Shown piece by piece: positions 6,858-9,281 of a stretch of DNA of 9,281 nt. Numbering within the stretch: position 1 is the stretch's first letter; each line of letters opens with the position of its first letter. The DNA is from Anaerolineales bacterium (lineage in GTDB: Bacteria; Chloroflexota; Anaerolineae; Anaerolineales; UBA6663). The position numbers and the translations under genes were made by a program. Below the pieces are notes generated by a model. It made no database searches. It was not told the DNA's origin and was given only the letters and a program-made list of their open reading frames with translations. The stretch covers positions 1-9,281 of the forward strand of contig JAGOBN010000111.1 of assembly GCA_017999235.1 (NCBI GenBank), in the 5' to 3' direction.

Positions 6858-8051
6858 TCAGCGGGTGGGCGGTGAGCCGCGCAGCGCGCGCAGCCGGCGG
6901 AGATGGTCCGGCTGCAGAATCTGACGCACCAGTTCGGCCACTAAGGCGGTGCGCGGTTGGAGGCTCGCCGCCAGGACGTATTCATCCGGGCTGTGGTCCC
7001 GGCCGCCGACCGGCCCCAGGCCGTCCAGCACCGGCACACCCAGCCCCGCGATCAGGTTGGCGTCCGAAGCCCCGCCGGTGGCGACTGCGTGGACGTCAAA
7101 GCCCAGCGTCCGCGCGCCGGCCTGCGCCAGCTCCGTCAAGTACGCGGCGGCCGGCGTCTGGGCCATGGGCGGGTAACTGAACTGGCCGCTGATGGTGACC
7201 CGCGCGCCCGGCACGGTGACACGCGCGGGCAGGTCCGCCAGCGCGCGCTGGATGCGGGCGGCGCCGGCCGCGTCCACGGCGCGCACGTCAAACTCCACCC
7301 GCGCTTCAGCCGGCACCACATTGGTGGCGGTGCCGCCGCTGACGACGCCGGCGTTAACGGTGACGCCCGGCGCGCTCCCGTTCAATTGGTGCAGGGCCGC
7401 AATCTGATAGGCCAATTCTAAAATCGCATTGACGCCTTTTTCCGGCTCGACGCCGGCGTGGGCGGCTTGGCCCGTGACCGTGAGCGTGTACTCGGCGCAG
7501 CCTTTGCGCGCGTTGACCAGCGCACCGTCTTCGCGCGCTGATTCCAGCACCAGCACGGCGTCCATGGTCTGGGCCAGCGGGCCGCTGAGCGCGCGCGAGG
7601 CCGGCGACCCCACTTCTTCGTCGCTGTTGAAGAAAAAGACCAGCTCCTCAAAATCCATGAAACCGCCCATTTGCAGGGCGCGCAGCGCGTACAGGCCGGC
7701 CAGCAAGCCGCTCTTCATATCGTTAACGCCGGGGCCGAGAATCCGGCCGCCGTCCCAGCGCATCGGCCGCGCGTCGGCGGTGCCGTCCGGATAAACGGTA
7801 TCCAGATGGCCCATCAGCATGACGCGGCCGGCCCCGGTCCCGCGCCAGCGCGCGGACCAGCAATCGCCATAGCGGTCCAGGCGGTGCTGTTCCACCATCC
7901 AGCCCCAGGCGGCGCAGCGCGCGCCCACCCACCAGCCGGCCGCATCCACGCCGGTCTTGTTGTGGGTGCCGCAGTCCACGTTCACCAGGGCGGCCAGATC
8001 AGCCAGAAAGTCGGCGCGAGCGGAATTCAAGAAGGTGAGTAGTTCAGACAT
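6858..8051 (-). CDS. M20-family metallopeptidase, glutamate carboxypeptidase (CPG2)-like
   Basis: Zinc-dependent exopeptidase of the M20/ArgE/DapE/ACY1 type, 397 residues, close to the family norm. The carboxypeptidase G2 pattern is complete. GHLDTVYPDG supplies His82 and Asp84, GPGVNDMKSG supplies bridging Asp111, and DEEVGS supplies general base Glu145 and metal ligand Glu146. Glu170 lies in VLVLES, and GLGPVGGRDHSPDEY supplies His353. The lid/dimerisation domain, about 180-290, includes GQAAHAG with His198. Such enzymes cleave a C-terminal glutamate or other amino acid from peptides or N-acyl amino acids. I see no signal peptide, so it is probably cytoplasmic. An upstream in-frame ATG at 8183 would add 44 residues unlike any M20 protein and would extend past the promoter; I chose the ATG at 8051 (MSELLTFLNSARADFL), although it has no clear Shine-Dalgarno sequence. 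First gene of the operon with the HAD hydrolase. Exact substrate unresolved. Confidence 0.94.
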   Translation of the reverse strand: MSELLTFLNSARADFLADLAALVNVDCGTHNKTGVDAAGWWVGARCAAWGWMVEQHRLDRYGDCWSARWRGTGAGRVMLMGHLDTVYPDGTADARPMRWDGGRILGPGVNDMKSGLLAGLYALRALQMGGFMDFEELVFFFNSDEEVGSPASRALSGPLAQTMDAVLVLESAREDGALVNARKGCAEYTLTVTGQAAHAGVEPEKGVNAILELAYQIAALHQLNGSAPGVTVNAGVVSGGTATNVVPAEARVEFDVRAVDAAGAARIQRALADLPARVTVPGARVTISGQFSYPPMAQTPAAAYLTELAQAGARTLGFDVHAVATGGASDANLIAGLGVPVLDGLGPVGGRDHSPDEYVLAASLQPRTALVAELVRQILQPDHLRRLRALRGSPPTR

Positions 8052-8070
8052 CGGCGCTGTGGATGGATTG

Positions 8071-8109
8071 GAAAGCCGGCCTGGGCCAGGCCGAAAGCCT
8101 CCGGCCCAG
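8071..8109. repeat. Overlapping inverted repeats at the peptidase transcription start
   Basis: GGCCTGGGCCAGGCC (8078-8092) is a 15-bp palindrome with a single central base. It is flanked by direct repeats GAAAGCC at 8071-8077 and 8093-8099, 22 bp apart (two helical turns). An alternative pairing joins CTGGGCCAGGC (8081-8091) to GCCT (8097-8100) plus GGCCCAG (8103-8109), an 11-bp stem with a two-base bulge. The element reaches into the -10 hexamer of the peptidase promoter and covers its predicted start site, as expected of a repressor operator. An RNA hairpin in the leader is the alternative. Confidence 0.5.
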
Positions 8110-8135
8110 TATAAGTCCCTGGCGGCGCGCGTCAA
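8108..8135 (-). promoter_or_regulatory. Sigma70-type promoter of the M20-HAD operon
   Basis: On the minus strand TTGACG (8135-8130) and TATACT (8113-8108) each match five of six consensus bases and are separated by 16 bp. Transcription would begin near 8101, leaving a leader of about 50 bases to the ATG at 8051. Its position argues against the longer version of the peptidase gene starting at 8183. This is the best promoter in the window. Confidence 0.6.
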
Positions 8136-8262
8136 TGTGAAAGTGGCGGCCTGGGCGGGCCAAATTCCCGCCGGATTTACCACGGCCGGGTGGATGGGGC
8201 GGGGGCCGGGCCGAGAACAGAATGGTGATCAGACTTCCGCATTCGACGGGTCAGGGGTTCCG

Positions 8263-9168
8263 ATGACACTCTCGCTGGGACGACGTTTGTTAGTGGCTGT
8301 GGCGCTGGTGAGTTGGCTGTGGGGGCCGGCCGCCGTTGAGGCCGAGGCCGGCAGTGTTGGCCGCCACCAGGTGCGCCTGGGCGATACACTGTTTTCGCTG
8401 GGCCGCGCCTATGGGGTGCTGCCCAGCGCCATCGCCGCGGCGAACGGGCTGGGGCCGCTGGCCTGGCTGGAAGTTGGCCAGCAGTTGATTATCCCGGCGG
8501 TCCCGTGGCCAGCGCCGCCGGCGGGGCCAGTGAGCCAGCCGCAGTTTGCGTCGCCGTTTCCGGGCCGGCCGGCCACCCTGGGGTCGGGCCAGTCGTTGGC
8601 GAGCGGGGGGAGCCAGCCGTTGACGGGCGTGGTCCAGGCCGCCGCTGCCGCGGGCCGGCATGTGGTGCAAGCCGGGGAGACGCTCTTTGCGATCGGCCGG
8701 GCGTATGGCGTCCTCCCCAGCGCTATCGCCGCCGCGAATGGGCTGGCCCTGGCGGGCGTGCTGCATCCCGGCCAGAGCCTGGTCATCCCCGCCGTGCCGT
8801 GGACCCAGATCCAGCCGGGGCCGGTGACTCGGCCGCAGATCACGTCGCCGGTCGGCTTTGTGGCGCCCAGCGGAGCCGCGTGGTTGACCGAGAACGTCAT
8901 CATCACGATCCCGTTCCAGCCGCCGGCGGGGGCGGGGACGCCCGGGGCGGCCGCGCCGGCGCCAACGGCGGCTGCGTCCAACGAGCCCGCGCCGAACGGC
9001 GAGACCGCCACACCAGTTCCGAGCGAGGCGGCGCCCACCGCCGCGCCCGGCACACCGGGTAATCCTGGCACGCCGGGTAATCCCGGCACACCGACCGAGA
9101 CGCCGGCGCCGGGCGGCTATCCGGCGCCCGCCAACGGGACGCCGGGCGCCGGCTATCCCGCGCCGTAA
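8263..9168 (+). CDS. Secreted protein with two LysM domains and a Pro/Gly/Thr-rich tail
   Basis: Predicted exported cell-wall-associated protein of 301 residues. The ATG at 8263 begins a signal peptide (MTLSLGRR, a hydrophobic stretch, then AVEAEA with likely cleavage before GSVG); AGGGG six bases upstream could serve as ribosome-binding site. An open frame extends upstream to 7957, but that part lies antisense to the peptidase gene and would bury the signal peptide. LysM1 is about residues 34-78 and LysM2 132-176. LysM domains bind N-acetylglucosamine-containing glycans such as peptidoglycan. The modules are joined by Pro/Gly-rich linkers. A short non-repetitive stretch (about 205-220, WLTENVIITIPF) may be a small extra strand pair. 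The tail from 222 is Ala/Pro/Gly/Thr-rich with GTPGNP repeats and two YPAP motifs, the last at the very C-terminus. No catalytic domain and no lipobox Cys are present, so a structural or binding role is more likely than hydrolysis. Divergent from the peptidase gene; no functional link is evident. Confidence 0.88.
   Translation: MTLSLGRRLLVAVALVSWLWGPAAVEAEAGSVGRHQVRLGDTLFSLGRAYGVLPSAIAAANGLGPLAWLEVGQQLIIPAVPWPAPPAGPVSQPQFASPFPGRPATLGSGQSLASGGSQPLTGVVQAAAAAGRHVVQAGETLFAIGRAYGVLPSAIAAANGLALAGVLHPGQSLVIPAVPWTQIQPGPVTRPQITSPVGFVAPSGAAWLTENVIITIPFQPPAGAGTPGAAAPAPTAAASNEPAPNGETATPVPSEAAPTAAPGTPGNPGTPGNPGTPTETPAPGGYPAPANGTPGAGYPAP
8359..8802 (+). repeat. Duplicated LysM module within one gene
   Basis: Two 50-residue units, encoded at 8359-8508 and 8653-8802, align without gaps at 35 of 50 residues. 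Both contain GRAYGVLPSAIAAANGL and both end IPAVPW. Similarity continues into the linker: GPVSQPQFASP follows the first and GPVTRPQITSP the second. The repeat period is 294 bp (98 residues). Confidence 0.9.
9049..9093 (+). repeat. 18-bp tandem repeat encoding GTPGNP
   Basis: GGCACACCGGGTAATCCT (9049-9066) is repeated at 9067-9084 with two base changes, and a third copy is started at 9085-9093. It encodes Gly-Thr-Pro-Gly-Asn-Pro in the low-complexity tail of the LysM protein. The unit length preserves frame, so the tail can expand or shrink. Confidence 0.85.
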
Positions 9169-9174
9169 CGTTTT

Positions 9175-9203
9175 GCCAGCCTGGCCCGGCCGGTCAGGCT
9201 GGC
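9175..9203. terminator. Hairpin terminator shared by convergent genes
   Basis: GCCAGCCTG (9175-9183) and CAGGCTGGC (9195-9203) form a perfect 9-bp stem with an 11-base loop. It lies 6 bp after the LysM stop and 1 bp after the stop of the minus-strand gene. On the plus strand it is followed by GCTATTT, only a weak T-tract; on the minus strand AAAAC follows. It therefore best serves the LysM gene, and termination strength is uncertain. Confidence 0.5.
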
Positions 9204-9204
9204 G

Positions 9205-9281
9205 CTATTTAAGCGCGGCGGTGGCGTCCTCCATCGGCGCCAAGCCGAATTGCGCCAAGCGGTGGTGGTACTGTGCGAGAA
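9205..9281 (-). CDS. 3' end of an unidentified gene cut by the window edge
   Basis: On the minus strand one frame stays open from the window edge to a TAG stop at 9207-9205 and gives 24 residues, LAQYHHRLAQFGLAPMEDATAALK. Its composition looks like a normal protein C-terminus, and the hairpin right after the stop supports a real gene end. One other minus-strand frame is also open over most of this stretch (stop near 9210) but gives an Arg/Gly/Pro-rich product typical of shadow frames. Too short to assign a family. Confidence 0.45.
   Translation of the reverse strand, partial: LAQYHHRLAQFGLAPMEDATAALK

Noticed and set aside
8052..8183. N-terminal extension of the M20 peptidase from an ATG at 8183
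   Set aside because: The added 44 residues do not resemble M20 proteins, and this start lies upstream of the good TTGACG/TATACT promoter.
7957..8262. N-terminal extension of the LysM gene from 7957
   Set aside because: It lies antisense to the peptidase gene and its promoter region, and would place a typical signal peptide in the middle of the protein.
1..9281. Mobile elements, CRISPR arrays, tRNA or rRNA genes
   Set aside because: I saw no transposase-like protein, no regularly spaced direct repeats with unique spacers, and no cloverleaf or rRNA-like sequence on either strand.

Overview
The window is GC-rich DNA with tightly packed, ordinary bacterial genes. Three things point tentatively to Chloroflexota (Anaerolineae/Caldilineae-like): long methyl-accepting chemotaxis proteins (MCPs) with tandem HAMP-like linkers, a secreted twin-LysM protein with a Pro/Gly/Thr-rich tail, and heavy use of GCCGGC. 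This assignment is inference; no rRNA or other phylogenetic marker is present.

Left part (1-5250): two MCP genes lie head to head around a 384-bp intergenic region. The minus-strand gene (1-2226) runs off the left edge and encodes a transducer with an extracytoplasmic dCache-type sensor. The plus-strand gene (2611-5250) is complete at 879 residues and has a mostly helical, NIT-like sensor region. Both have the canonical signalling hairpin tip, but the second carries Ala in place of a nearly invariant tip Glu. No CheA, CheW, CheR or CheB gene is in view, so these look like orphan receptor genes feeding an array encoded elsewhere.

Middle part (5291-8051, all minus strand): an M20 glutamate-carboxypeptidase-like peptidase and a HAD-superfamily hydrolase form a two-gene operon with a 12-bp gap. 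A GntR/FadR-family (FCD) regulator lies 160 bp downstream with what looks like its own promoter. The peptidase has a good sigma70-type promoter (TTGACG-N16-TATACT) overlapped by inverted repeats. The regulator has a perfect TATAAT inside an AT-rich palindrome. The simplest reading is a small regulated catabolic unit in which the FCD protein senses a carboxylic acid, but no direct link between regulator and operon is visible.

Right part (8263-9281): a plus-strand gene divergent from the peptidase encodes a 301-residue secreted protein with two nearly identical LysM modules. It converges on the 3' end of an unidentified minus-strand gene cut by the window edge, with a 9-bp-stem hairpin between them.

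I found no mobile element, CRISPR array, tRNA, rRNA or recognised riboswitch, and no convincing undescribed multi-gene system. The points most worth a second look are the altered MCP tip, the unusual GntR recognition helix, the two dyad-decorated promoters, the mixed HAD motifs and the LysM duplication.
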